From Jannaschia seosinensis (GTDB lineage Bacteria > Pseudomonadota > Alphaproteobacteria > Rhodobacterales > Rhodobacteraceae), in the NCBI RefSeq assembly GCF_001408515.1, contig NZ_CYPR01000060.1, forward strand, positions 1 to 40,709: DNA of 40,709 bases, written 5' to 3'. Each line of letters begins with the position of its first letter. The first letter of the stretch is position 1. This document shows, piece after piece, positions 16,049-23,138 of the stretch. The notes below the pieces were generated by a model that ran no database searches, was not told the DNA's origin, and worked only from the letters and a program-made list of their open reading frames with translations. Position numbers and translations under genes: made by a program.

Positions 16049-16485
16049 CGAAAAGCTCCGTCTGGATTGAGGATGGAGAGGGATTTGCTGTGCGCGCCCA
16101 ACCACAGGCCCACGAGCAGCATCGGAATGAAGACAAGGGTTCCCGGCGCAAGCAACGGCAGCGCGGTCCAGGCCGGCCCGGGGCAGAAGCCGCCGATCCC
16201 CCAGCCCACGCCGAAAAGGATGGCGCCGACGATCAGGGGCCGGTCGATCCGCGTCGCCGTCGGCAGGTCGAACGCCCCGCCCAGCGCCGGTGCCGACCGC
16301 CGCCAGACCAGACGGTAGCCGAGAAACGCGGTCACCGTTGCCCCCGCCATCACGAAGGCGAGGCTCGGGTCCCAGGTTCCGGCAAGGTCGAGGAAGTTCA
16401 GCACCTTTGCCGGATTGGCCATCCCCGAGATCACCAGCCCGAGGCCGAAGACGAGACCGGACAGAAAACCGAGAAACGTGCGCAT
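16045..16485 (-). CDS. YeeE/YedE family membrane protein, second half (DUF6691 type)
   Basis: A 146-residue integral membrane protein with 'GLVFGLGLVISGMANPAKVLNFLDLAGTWDPSLAFVMAG' at the start and 'GWGIGGFCPGPAWTALPLLAPGTLVFIPMLLVGLWLG' near the end. The Cys in 'GGFCPGP' matches the conserved cysteine of thiosulfate-transporting YeeE. It pairs with the upstream gene to make a two-subunit equivalent of a full-length YeeE, for uptake or release of sulfur compounds. Its ATG overlaps the previous stop by one base and its stop overlaps the hydrolase start by four, so translation is coupled. Confidence 0.88.
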   Translation of the reverse strand: MRTFLGFLSGLVFGLGLVISGMANPAKVLNFLDLAGTWDPSLAFVMAGATVTAFLGYRLVWRRSAPALGGAFDLPTATRIDRPLIVGAILFGVGWGIGGFCPGPAWTALPLLAPGTLVFIPMLLVGLWLGAHSKSLSILNPDGAFR

Positions 16486-16943
16486 CAGAAGCCCCCCATG
16501 ACATGCCGCAGGACGAAGACGGTAACGAACGCCGCCGCCATGAAGGCCGCGACCGCGGCGAAGGAGCGCCGCGACAACCGGGCCATGCCACAGACCCCGT
16601 GCCCCGAGGTACAGCCCGACCCGAGCCCGGTGCCCACTCCCACCAGCAATCCGGCAATCGCCATGCCCAGCAGGTTCCCCGGCACGGTCTGCTGCACCGT
16701 TCCGCCGGCAAGGGCGAATGCGAGCGGCGCCGCGATCAGCCCGAGGATGAAGGCAATCCGCCAGTCGCGGTCGCGCGGCGCGCCCCCCATCGGCACCACG
16801 GCGCCCAGCACGCCATTGGTGATGCCGGCGATCCCGGCGATGCGCCCGAACAGCGCCATCACCATGACCGTGCTGATGCCGATCAGGATGCCGCCCCCGA
16901 GGGACATCCACGGCGTGAATTCTGTTGGCGTGAGCGGACCCAT
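16485..16943 (-). CDS. YeeE/YedE family membrane protein, first half
   Basis: A 152-residue membrane protein and first gene of the leftward BigR-controlled unit. Characteristic segments are 'MSLGGGILIGISTVMVMALFGRIAGIAGITNG' and 'GLLVGVGTGLGSGCTSGHGVCGMARLSRRS', the latter with two cysteines (GSGCTSGHGVCG) typical of sulfur-compound permeases of this family. GGAGG is placed 4 bases before the ATG at 16943. The start faces the regulator gene across a 92-base intergenic region that holds a dyad operator candidate. With the next gene it likely forms the permease called BigT in some BigR operons; that name is inference. Confidence 0.88.
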   Translation of the reverse strand: MGPLTPTEFTPWMSLGGGILIGISTVMVMALFGRIAGIAGITNGVLGAVVPMGGAPRDRDWRIAFILGLIAAPLAFALAGGTVQQTVPGNLLGMAIAGLLVGVGTGLGSGCTSGHGVCGMARLSRRSFAAVAAFMAAAFVTVFVLRHVMGGF

Positions 16944-17001
16944 ATGTCCTCCATTCGTTCGTGCCCGGTGCGCTTGTGCCCGGTGCGTCGACGGCCTATG
17001 T

Positions 17002-17032
17002 ATTAGTCGTTACTGTATCAGTCAAGGCTAAT
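17002..17032. promoter_or_regulatory. 31-bp dyad, likely BigR/SqrR operator
   Basis: An imperfect palindrome centred on base 17017. Outer arms are ATTAG (17002-17006) and CTAAT (17028-17032); inner arms are ACTG (17012-17015) and CAGT (17019-17022). By hand count, 11 of 15 pairs around the centre are complementary. It lies in the divergent promoter region, ending 3 bases before the regulator's ATG and about 60 bases from the YeeE start. It is notably AT-rich for this genome. ArsR-type repressors normally bind such long dyads over their own promoters. Confidence 0.65.
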
Positions 17033-17035
17033 GTA

Positions 17036-17353
17036 ATGACAGACACGGCCGCTCTTCCGATCGCCGCCCTGCAGGAGCGTGCGGATTCCGTCGCTGCGCG
17101 CCTTTCCCTCCTGGCCAATGCCAAGCGCCTCTTGATCCTGTGCGAGCTGGCGAAGGGCGAGCGGTCGGTCGGCGCTCTTCAGGCGGCGGTCGATCTCAGC
17201 CAATCGGCCCTGAGCCAGCACCTCGCCCGCCTGCGCGAGGCGGACATGGTTGCGACACGACGTGTGGCGCAGACGATCTACTACCGTCTGGGCGATCCCG
17301 AGACGGAGGCGCTGATGACGGCGCTCTACGATATCTTCTGCAAGGAGCCATGA
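17036..17353 (+). CDS. bigR: BigR/SqrR-type persulfide-sensing ArsR family repressor
   Basis: A 105-residue winged-helix repressor. The core is 'ARLSLLANAKRLLILCELAKGERSVGALQ', then the recognition helix 'LSQSALSQHLARLREADMV' and the wing 'TRRVAQTIYYRL'. Two cysteines, C36 (LLILCELAKGE) and C102 (YDIFCKEP), are 66 residues apart, the same spacing and local context as Cys42 and Cys108 of Xylella BigR, which form a disulfide or polysulfide bridge and release DNA. It lacks the ELCVCDL metal site of arsenic sensors. The ATG at 17036 has AAGG 8 bases upstream, inside the dyad. It diverges from the YeeE-hydrolase-SulP genes, which it most likely represses until persulfide rises. Confidence 0.88.
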   Translation: MTDTAALPIAALQERADSVAARLSLLANAKRLLILCELAKGERSVGALQAAVDLSQSALSQHLARLREADMVATRRVAQTIYYRLGDPETEALMTALYDIFCKEP

Positions 17354-17414
17354 CGGGGCAGACGCGTTACCCACCGGGCACGCCGGACCCGAGGCTCACG
17401 ACGGGAACCCGCCC

Positions 17415-18191
17415 TCAATCTGCGCCCCTCGCCTGCGCGGCATGCGACATCGTCACAAGGCCGACACCACCGAGCAGATTGCCAAGGATCGAAATCCCCG
17501 AGACACGCGCGATGTCGGCCGTCGTCACCGACGCATCGAACATGAACCCGAAGGCAAGGTGGAGCATGGTGACGACGCCATGCTCGAACGGGCCGAGAGC
17601 AAGTAGGACGCCGGTGATGTAGGCAAGGATGATCCGCCCGGTCGAGTCCCGGCTGGCGATCACCAGGAAGGACAGAAGCGCCACGAGCGCGCCGCCGACG
17701 ATCCCCCGCATGAACGTGGCGAGGGATCTTCGATGGGCGATTTCCTCCGCCGCTCGATCCAAAACTTCGTGAGCGCCCGCGGGAAGCGCGCCCTCCACCG
17801 AAAGGACCAGGACCAGGACACCGCCCCCGACGAGGTTCAGAACCAGCGTGAAGACCCAGAGACGGAGGATCTTCCGCGTCACGCCCTTGAGCTTCAACTT
17901 GAAGGCGGCCGCAATCGGATCGAAGAAATTCTCGCTGAACAACTCCGCGCGCCCGAGGATCAGAAACGGCACCCCGATGCCGAAGGCAAGGGCCCCGAGA
18001 AGCCCGGCAAGCTCCCCGAGCGCCGGTTCCGCAAGGGCCTCCACGATACCGAGCGCGATGATCCCGAAGACGATCGTGAATCCGGCGATGAAGCCGGTCG
18101 AAAGCAGCTCCAGCATGCTCTGGTTCAGTCGCCGCTCACCTTCCTCGGCTGATCGTTCGAAAATCTCGGCGGGTTTCAGGGCATCGGACAT
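17415..18191 (-). CDS. Formate/nitrite transporter (FNT) family channel
   Basis: Six-helix inner-membrane channel of 258 residues. It begins 'ALKPAEIFERSAEEGERRLNQS', then 'TGFIAGFTIVFGIIALGIVEAL', 'AFGIGVPFLILGRAELFSENFFDPI' (the conserved FSENF-type loop) and 'EHGVVTMLHLAFGF' near the third quarter. It resembles the YfdC branch more than FocA or NirC, and the substrate is not assignable; FNT members carry formate, nitrite or hydrosulfide. It lies 24 bases downstream of sqdC on the same strand and converges with bigR, so it may be the fourth gene of the sulfolipid operon. The neighbours favour a small sulfur anion, but that is inference. Confidence 0.85.
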   Translation of the reverse strand: MSDALKPAEIFERSAEEGERRLNQSMLELLSTGFIAGFTIVFGIIALGIVEALAEPALGELAGLLGALAFGIGVPFLILGRAELFSENFFDPIAAAFKLKLKGVTRKILRLWVFTLVLNLVGGGVLVLVLSVEGALPAGAHEVLDRAAEEIAHRRSLATFMRGIVGGALVALLSFLVIASRDSTGRIILAYITGVLLALGPFEHGVVTMLHLAFGFMFDASVTTADIARVSGISILGNLLGGVGLVTMSHAAQARGAD

Positions 18192-18215
18192 GACCGATCA
18201 AAGCCTTCAGGGCCG

Positions 18216-19142
18216 TCACGGTTCCTTCGCGCTCTGGCGCGTCTCGCCCCCCTCCGGCACTGCGGAGCCGGCCTCACGGGCCAGCATGTCGCGAAGGGAT
18301 TGCCGGAACCCTGCCATTCCGCGCGGCGTCCAGCCCAGTTGCCGCAAGCGGTCGCACCGCATGACACTGACGCGGGCGGGATCGCCGCGCGGCGGAAGGC
18401 GGCCTGCCCCTCCGGCAAGTTCGGCATAGGTCGCGAGCAGGTCGCGACGATCGAGAACGATGTCGGAGGCGTTGAACGTCAGCGGCCGAAGCGCGGCCGC
18501 CTCGGCGCGCAGCAGCAGGTCCACCGCAGAAGCGAGATCGTCGCCGTGAAGCTCCGTCCCGACCCGCGGGGCAACCGCCTCGCCAGCGTCGAAGGCCGCG
18601 AAGAGATCGGCCCATTTGTGCGGATGACCGGGTGCGGACGCTCCGTAGATCCCGGTCGCCCGCAGGCTTGCGACAGCGGCACCGTCCCCGACCATATCGG
18701 CCAAGGCCGCCTCGCCCTCTGCCTTGACGGACCCGTAAAGACCTGCCGGACGCGCCGGCAGGCCATCTTCCAGCGCAGTGCCCGGCGGATAGCCGTCATA
18801 GACGGCCCGCGACGACAGGAACACGATGCGGCCCACTCCGCAGGCGCGCGCATGGGCGAAGAGACGCAGCGTACCGTCGAGATTGTCGCGCCTGAAACCT
18901 GCCGAATCCTCGCCCTCGCCCCCGCGATAGCGGCCGGGCAGATGGGACAGCGCCGCGTGGACCAGCGCATCGACTTCCCCGAGATCGGGCAGCGCCCCGG
19001 CAAGCTCGAAGCGGCGATGCGCAACGCCTGGAAGATCCACCGGCCGACGCCCCAGAGCCAAAACGGCATGCCCCCGCCGGGCGAGATGCCGGGCGATCCG
19101 GTAGCCGACCAGCCCCGTCGCCCCTGTCAACGCAACCCTCAT
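18216..19142 (-). CDS. sqdC: SqdC, NAD-dependent epimerase/reductase-like protein of sulfolipid synthesis
   Basis: Extended SDR of 308 residues with the Rossmann motif TGATGLVG at 6-13 and catalytic Y136-x3-K140 (LYGSVK), preceded by 'FLSSRAVYDG'. Alone it would be an unspecified epimerase, but the order sqdB-sqdD-sqdC with 4-base overlaps is that of Rhodobacter sphaeroides, where loss of sqdC alters sulfolipid synthesis and a sulfoquinovosyl-dihydroxyacetone intermediate accumulates. The role is therefore in the later steps of sulfoquinovosyl diacylglycerol synthesis. The ATG at 19142 overlaps the sqdD stop (ATGA). The C-terminal 'GWTPRGMAGFRQSLRDML' is typical of this subfamily. Confidence 0.82.
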   Translation of the reverse strand: MRVALTGATGLVGYRIARHLARRGHAVLALGRRPVDLPGVAHRRFELAGALPDLGEVDALVHAALSHLPGRYRGGEGEDSAGFRRDNLDGTLRLFAHARACGVGRIVFLSSRAVYDGYPPGTALEDGLPARPAGLYGSVKAEGEAALADMVGDGAAVASLRATGIYGASAPGHPHKWADLFAAFDAGEAVAPRVGTELHGDDLASAVDLLLRAEAAALRPLTFNASDIVLDRRDLLATYAELAGGAGRLPPRGDPARVSVMRCDRLRQLGWTPRGMAGFRQSLRDMLAREAGSAVPEGGETRQSAKEP

Positions 19143-19957
19143 CCCGGCGGGGACAACAGGTCCGAAAGGGCCGGGACGGGGCCGTCGGCCGCGGCATAGG
19201 TTTGCCAGAGAGCAATCAGCGGCTCCAGCTGCGCCCTGCGCGGATGGTCCGCCTGCCACGGCTTTTCGTACTGGTAGTGCAGGACGTGGATATCCGCCCA
19301 CTTCCACAAGGCGGGCATGTTGAACCACACATATTGCAACATGTTGTAGATGACCGGCAGCCCATGCCAATCGGGAAAGAACGCCTGTAGAAAGCTCTGG
19401 TCCGTGCGGGGCCAGAACGCGTCCGGCACGTCCAGCCGCGCCATCATGTCCGCAAAGGTCGCGGTATCGGGCCGGGCGGTGAAGACGCCGGAATTCATCC
19501 GGTGAAAGTCGCCCAGCGTCTCGTAGACGTTCGGCGCGGCGCAGAATTCCGGATAATCGAACAACCGGTCGCAGTTGCGCAGGACGAGCGTGTCGGCATC
19601 CAGATAGATCACGCGGTCGTAATCGAGCTGCCACAGGCGCAGCTTGGCGAAATTGTCGAGCGGGGTGTGAAATCCCGGCTTGCTGCCCTTCGTGAACGGC
19701 GCGTCGCGGTGCAGGCGCGTCCGGTCATGCGCCGCATTGAACGCGGCCGACGTGTCGAGCAGATCGACGGAAACCAGCCGCGCGCCCCGCGCCTCCAGCG
19801 GGGCCAGATCGGAAGCCGTCACGCCACCGGTATGCATCACGACCAGATCGGCGGAGGTGCCGCTCAAAGACAAGGACCGGATCAGCGCCGCGGCCCCCCG
19901 CGCGAAATCCGCATTGGTTACGAGGGTCACATAGGCGCGGTCCGCTCCGGCGCTCAT
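19139..19957 (-). CDS. sqdD: SqdD, glycogenin-like glycosyltransferase of sulfolipid synthesis
   Basis: GT8-type glycosyltransferase of 272 residues. 'AYVTLVTNADFARGAAALIRSL' opens the nucleotide-binding domain. The metal motif DAD is at 120-122 in 'VIYLDADTLVLRN', followed by 'FCAAPNVYETLGDFHRMNSGVFTARPD' and the late 'HVLHYQYEKPW' with the conserved His of GT8 enzymes. In Rhodobacter this glycogenin-like gene lies between sqdB and sqdC and is thought to transfer sulfoquinovose from the UDP sugar. Both ends overlap their neighbours by four bases, so the three genes are translationally coupled. Confidence 0.85.
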   Translation of the reverse strand: MSAGADRAYVTLVTNADFARGAAALIRSLSLSGTSADLVVMHTGGVTASDLAPLEARGARLVSVDLLDTSAAFNAAHDRTRLHRDAPFTKGSKPGFHTPLDNFAKLRLWQLDYDRVIYLDADTLVLRNCDRLFDYPEFCAAPNVYETLGDFHRMNSGVFTARPDTATFADMMARLDVPDAFWPRTDQSFLQAFFPDWHGLPVIYNMLQYVWFNMPALWKWADIHVLHYQYEKPWQADHPRRAQLEPLIALWQTYAAADGPVPALSDLLSPPG

Positions 19958-21174
19958 GAGACAAGGCGGATCTTCCGGCCTTCCGGGTCGCGCTCAACCG
20001 TTTCCGCAAGATCGCGGGTCCAGGCCGAAACCGCCGGAACGCGGCTGCGGTCGATGCGATGCGCGAACTTGCGCGCGACGTCCACGACCTCCTCCATCAG
20101 GCCCTCGGCGAGGGTCGTCGGGTTCAGGCCCAGCGACAGAAACTGCGCGTTGTCGACGACCAGATCGTTCTCGGCGGCCTCCTTGCGCGGGTTCGGCAGG
20201 TTCAGCACCTCCGCCTCCGTCAGCTTCGCGATCAGCGCGGCCAGATCGCGAATGCGGTGCGTCTCGGTCATCTGATTGAAGATCCGGACCCGGTCGCCCG
20301 CCTTGGGCGCATCGCCCATCGCAAGCTCGATGCAGCGGACGCTGTCCTGAATGTGGATGAAGGCGCGCGTCTGGCCGCCCGTCCCATGCACCGTCAGCGG
20401 ATAGCCGATCGCCGCCTGGATCAGGAAGCGGTTCAGCACGGTGCCGTAATCGCCGTCGTAATCGAACCGGTTGATCAGCTGATCGTGCCTGCGGGTCTGC
20501 TCGGTATGGGTGCCCCAGACGATGCCCTGATGCAGGTCGGTGATCCGCAGGCCGTCGTTCTGCGCGTAGAACTGGAACAGGATCTGATCCATGCTCTTGG
20601 TCATGTGATAGACCGAACCGGGCTTGGTCGGGTACAGGATTTCCTGTTTCGCGGTACCGCCATCGAGCGTTTCGACGGTGACGTCGAGATAGCCTTCGGG
20701 GATCGCCGCGCCGACGCTGGAATAGCCATACACGCCCATCGTGCCCAGATGGATCACATGGGCGTCGATGTCCGTTTCCACCAGCGCGGCCAACAGGTTG
20801 TGCGTCGCGTTCATGTTGTTGGTGACGGTATAGACCTTGTGGCGATCGGTCTTCATCGAATAGGGGGCGGCGCGCTGTTCGGCAAAATGAATGACGACAT
20901 CAGGCTTGTGCTCGTCCAGCCACGCCTTCAGCCGCTCGTATTCCTTCGCAAGATCGAGCAGGTGAAAATGGAGCCTGCGCCCGGTGACGTCGTGCCAGAT
21001 CCGGCAGCGTTCCTGGATCGAATCCATCGGCGTCAGGGACTGGACCCCCAGTTCCGCATCGATCCAGCGGCGCGACAGATTGTCGATCACGTGAACCTCG
21101 TGGCCCTGGTCCGACAGGTGCAGGCTTGTGGGCCAACCGACGAACCCGTCGCCGCCGAGAACTGCAATTTTCAT
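19954..21174 (-). CDS. sqdB: UDP-sulfoquinovose synthase SqdB
   Basis: Makes UDP-sulfoquinovose from UDP-glucose and sulfite, the committed step of sulfolipid synthesis. The 406 residues match the SQD1/SqdB family: LGGDGFVGW at 6-14, 'HFAEQRAAPYSM' at 96-107, T145 in 'LGTMGVYGYS', Y189-x3-K193 in 'VYHMTKSMDQ', and 'QGIVWGTHTEQT' in the substrate domain. These signatures separate it clearly from UDP-glucose epimerases. The ATG at 21174 has GGGAG 8 bases upstream. It heads the sqdBDC operon and diverges from adhP across 235 bases that hold an FnrL-type site nearer to adhP. Confidence 0.95.
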   Translation of the reverse strand: MKIAVLGGDGFVGWPTSLHLSDQGHEVHVIDNLSRRWIDAELGVQSLTPMDSIQERCRIWHDVTGRRLHFHLLDLAKEYERLKAWLDEHKPDVVIHFAEQRAAPYSMKTDRHKVYTVTNNMNATHNLLAALVETDIDAHVIHLGTMGVYGYSSVGAAIPEGYLDVTVETLDGGTAKQEILYPTKPGSVYHMTKSMDQILFQFYAQNDGLRITDLHQGIVWGTHTEQTRRHDQLINRFDYDGDYGTVLNRFLIQAAIGYPLTVHGTGGQTRAFIHIQDSVRCIELAMGDAPKAGDRVRIFNQMTETHRIRDLAALIAKLTEAEVLNLPNPRKEAAENDLVVDNAQFLSLGLNPTTLAEGLMEEVVDVARKFAHRIDRSRVPAVSAWTRDLAETVERDPEGRKIRLVS

Positions 21175-21339
21175 GTCACGATCTCCCGAGTTCCAGTCTT
21201 TCCCTACGATTTGGCGAGCTTATGACGCCATGACGGCCCGGTCGCCAGTGTTAAGGCTCCCGCGCCACAAATCACGTGAAGGATTCGTGTCGCCCCCCGG
21301 CAAACGACGCCGGAGGCCTGCAGGATCCGCGCTCGCCGA

Positions 21340-21353
21340 TTGACCGGCATCAA
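21340..21353 (+). promoter_or_regulatory. FnrL-type site in the adhP promoter
   Basis: TTGAC-CGGC-ATCAA matches the FNR/FnrL consensus TTGAY-N4-RTCAA exactly. A -10 candidate TATGAG (21375-21380) lies 21 bases downstream. This would put transcription start near 21387 and centre the box near -41, the class II activation position. The adhP start codon is at 21410 with GGAGG just before it. The box is about 165 bases from the sqdB start, so an effect there is possible but less likely. Confidence 0.7.
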
Positions 21354-21409
21354 TTCGCCTGTCCGGAGTTGCGCTATGAGGGGGGCGGCAACGCATCCGG
21401 AGGTGCATT

Positions 21410-22432
21410 ATGGAAAAGACGATGAAGGCCGCCGTCGTGACGGAACTCGGCCGCCCGCTCGACATCCGAGAGGTTCCCGTTCCCGATATCGGCCCGGCCG
21501 AGGTGCTGGTCCGGGTGCGCGCCTCCGGCGTCTGTCACACCGACCTCCACGCCGCCGAAGGGGACTGGCCCGTCAAGCCCTCCGCCCCGTTCATCCCCGG
21601 CCATGAGGGCGTGGGCGAGGTCGCGCGCGTCGGCGCCGGCGTGACGCATCTCAAGGAGGGCGACCGCGTGGGCGTCCCGTGGCTGCATACCGCCTGCGGT
21701 CGCTGCGAGCATTGCGTCGGCGGATGGGAGACGCTGTGCGACCATCAGCAGATGACCGGCTACACCGTGAACGGCGCCTATGCCGATTACGTCGCGGCGG
21801 ATGCCGATTATGTCGGTGTCATTCCCGGCCCGCTCGACTGGGGCCCGGCCTCGCCCGTCCTGTGCGCCGGCGTCACCGTCTACAAGGGCCTCAAGGAGAC
21901 CGAGGTGCAGCCCGGACAATGGGTCGCCATCAGCGGGATCGGGGGCCTCGGCCATATGGCGGTCCAATATGCCAAGGCCATGGGCATGCATGTCGTGGCC
22001 GTGGACGTGGCGGCCGACAAGCTGGCGCTCGCCCGCGACCTCGGCGCGGACGAGACCATCGACGCCAGCAAGACCGATCCCGCCAAGGAAGTCATGTCGC
22101 AGCTGGGCGGCGTGCACGGCGTGCTGGTCACCGCGCCGTCGCGGCCCGCCTTCGCGCAGGCGGTCGGCATGCTGCGCAAGCACGGAACACTGTCGCTCGT
22201 GGGCCTGCCGCCGGGGGACTTCCCGCTGCCGATCTTCGACGTGGTGCTGCGGCGGCTGACGGTTCGCGGCTCGATCGTGGGCACGCGCCTCGATCTGGCC
22301 GAGGCGCTGGCGATCGCCGCCGAGGGAAAGGTCCAGACGCATTTCGCGTGGGACGACCTCGACAACATCAACGATATCTTCGATCGTATGCGCGCGGGCG
22401 CCATCGAGGGGCGCGTCGTGCTGCGGATCTGA
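21410..22432 (+). CDS. adhP: Zinc-dependent alcohol dehydrogenase AdhP
   Basis: NAD-dependent medium-chain dehydrogenase of 340 residues, expected to be a cytoplasmic tetramer that interconverts short alcohols and aldehydes. Catalytic zinc ligands are C42 (GVCHTDLH), H65 with E66 (PGHEGVGEV) and C152 (LCAGVTVYKG). Structural zinc is bound by C96, C99, C102 and C110. The Rossmann motif GIGGLGH is at 176-182. The length and motifs are those of AdhP (ethanol-preferring). GGAGG precedes the ATG at 21410. The upstream FnrL-type box at class II spacing suggests induction at low oxygen, consistent with a fermentative role. An ExoD-like gene follows after 18 bases. Confidence 0.92.
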   Translation: MEKTMKAAVVTELGRPLDIREVPVPDIGPAEVLVRVRASGVCHTDLHAAEGDWPVKPSAPFIPGHEGVGEVARVGAGVTHLKEGDRVGVPWLHTACGRCEHCVGGWETLCDHQQMTGYTVNGAYADYVAADADYVGVIPGPLDWGPASPVLCAGVTVYKGLKETEVQPGQWVAISGIGGLGHMAVQYAKAMGMHVVAVDVAADKLALARDLGADETIDASKTDPAKEVMSQLGGVHGVLVTAPSRPAFAQAVGMLRKHGTLSLVGLPPGDFPLPIFDVVLRRLTVRGSIVGTRLDLAEALAIAAEGKVQTHFAWDDLDNINDIFDRMRAGAIEGRVVLRI

Positions 22433-22450
22433 ACCCATGCGGGCTGCGCC

Positions 22451-23059
22451 ATGCCACAGGATGACAGACGGGCGCGCCCGATCTCGGCGATCCTGACCGA
22501 GCTTGCGGCCCGCAGCGACGCGGGCCGGGAGGTCCGGCTGGGCAGCGTCGCCGCACGGATCGGCAGCCGTGGGCATGGCATGGCGATCCTCATCCTCGCC
22601 CTGCCGGAGACGATCCCCGCGCCGGTGCCGGGCCTGTCGGGCATCCTCGGTGTGCCGCTCCTGCTCATCTCGCTCCACCTGGCCGCGTTCGGCGAAGGCA
22701 GTCACCTGCCCCGCCGGGCGGCCCGGCTGCGCGTTCCGCCGCGGCTTCTGGCGGTCGCGGCGCGGTACGGCGCGCCCGTCCTTCGCCGTGCGGAGCGTGT
22801 CACCGCTCCGCGCCTCGCGCCGCTGGTCCGACGGGAACGGATGGTCGGCGCGGTGGGTGCGGTCTGGTCGCTCGTTCTCTGGCTGCCGATTCCGTTCCTC
22901 AACGTGCCACCGGCAACCCTGCTCATCCTGCTGGCTTGGGGCCTGATCCAGCGCGACGGGCTCTTCATCCTCCTCGCACTCATCGGAAGCGTCCTGCTCA
23001 CGGGGGCGATCATCCTCGCAGGCGGTGCCGTGGTGGAGGCGCTGAGCATGTGGCTTTGA
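22451..23059 (+). CDS. ExoD family exopolysaccharide synthesis protein
   Basis: Membrane protein of 202 residues. The N-terminal 'SAILTELAARSDAGREVRLGSVAARIGSRGHGMAILILALPETIPAPVPGLSGILGVPLLLIS' is the ExoD signature, including 'RGHG..LL.LALP...P.P.PG.S...G.PL'. Three or four hydrophobic segments follow, the last two after residue 135. ExoD of Sinorhizobium affects exopolysaccharide production and alkali tolerance; the biochemical function is unknown. It lies 18 bases after adhP with no clear separate ribosome-binding site, so it is probably co-transcribed and therefore also under the FnrL-type promoter. It converges with the next gene across 79 bases. Confidence 0.82.
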   Translation: MPQDDRRARPISAILTELAARSDAGREVRLGSVAARIGSRGHGMAILILALPETIPAPVPGLSGILGVPLLLISLHLAAFGEGSHLPRRAARLRVPPRLLAVAARYGAPVLRRAERVTAPRLAPLVRRERMVGAVGAVWSLVLWLPIPFLNVPPATLLILLAWGLIQRDGLFILLALIGSVLLTGAIILAGGAVVEALSMWL

Positions 23060-23138
23060 TCCCTGCGCCGGGCCCCTCGCGGTCGCCTGCACGTCCGCCA
23101 ATCCGCTCCCGTCGGCTCCGAACCGGCCTCAACGCCGC

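Noticed and set aside
21212-21235. Two GTCAT repeats upstream of sqdB resembling a Pho box
   Set aside because: The repeats are 8 bases apart rather than the 11 expected for PhoB half-sites, so I do not claim phosphate control.
21374-23101. Long minus-strand frame opposite adhP and the ExoD-like gene
   Set aside because: adhP carries complete zinc-ligand and Rossmann motifs on the plus strand; the opposite frame is compositional.
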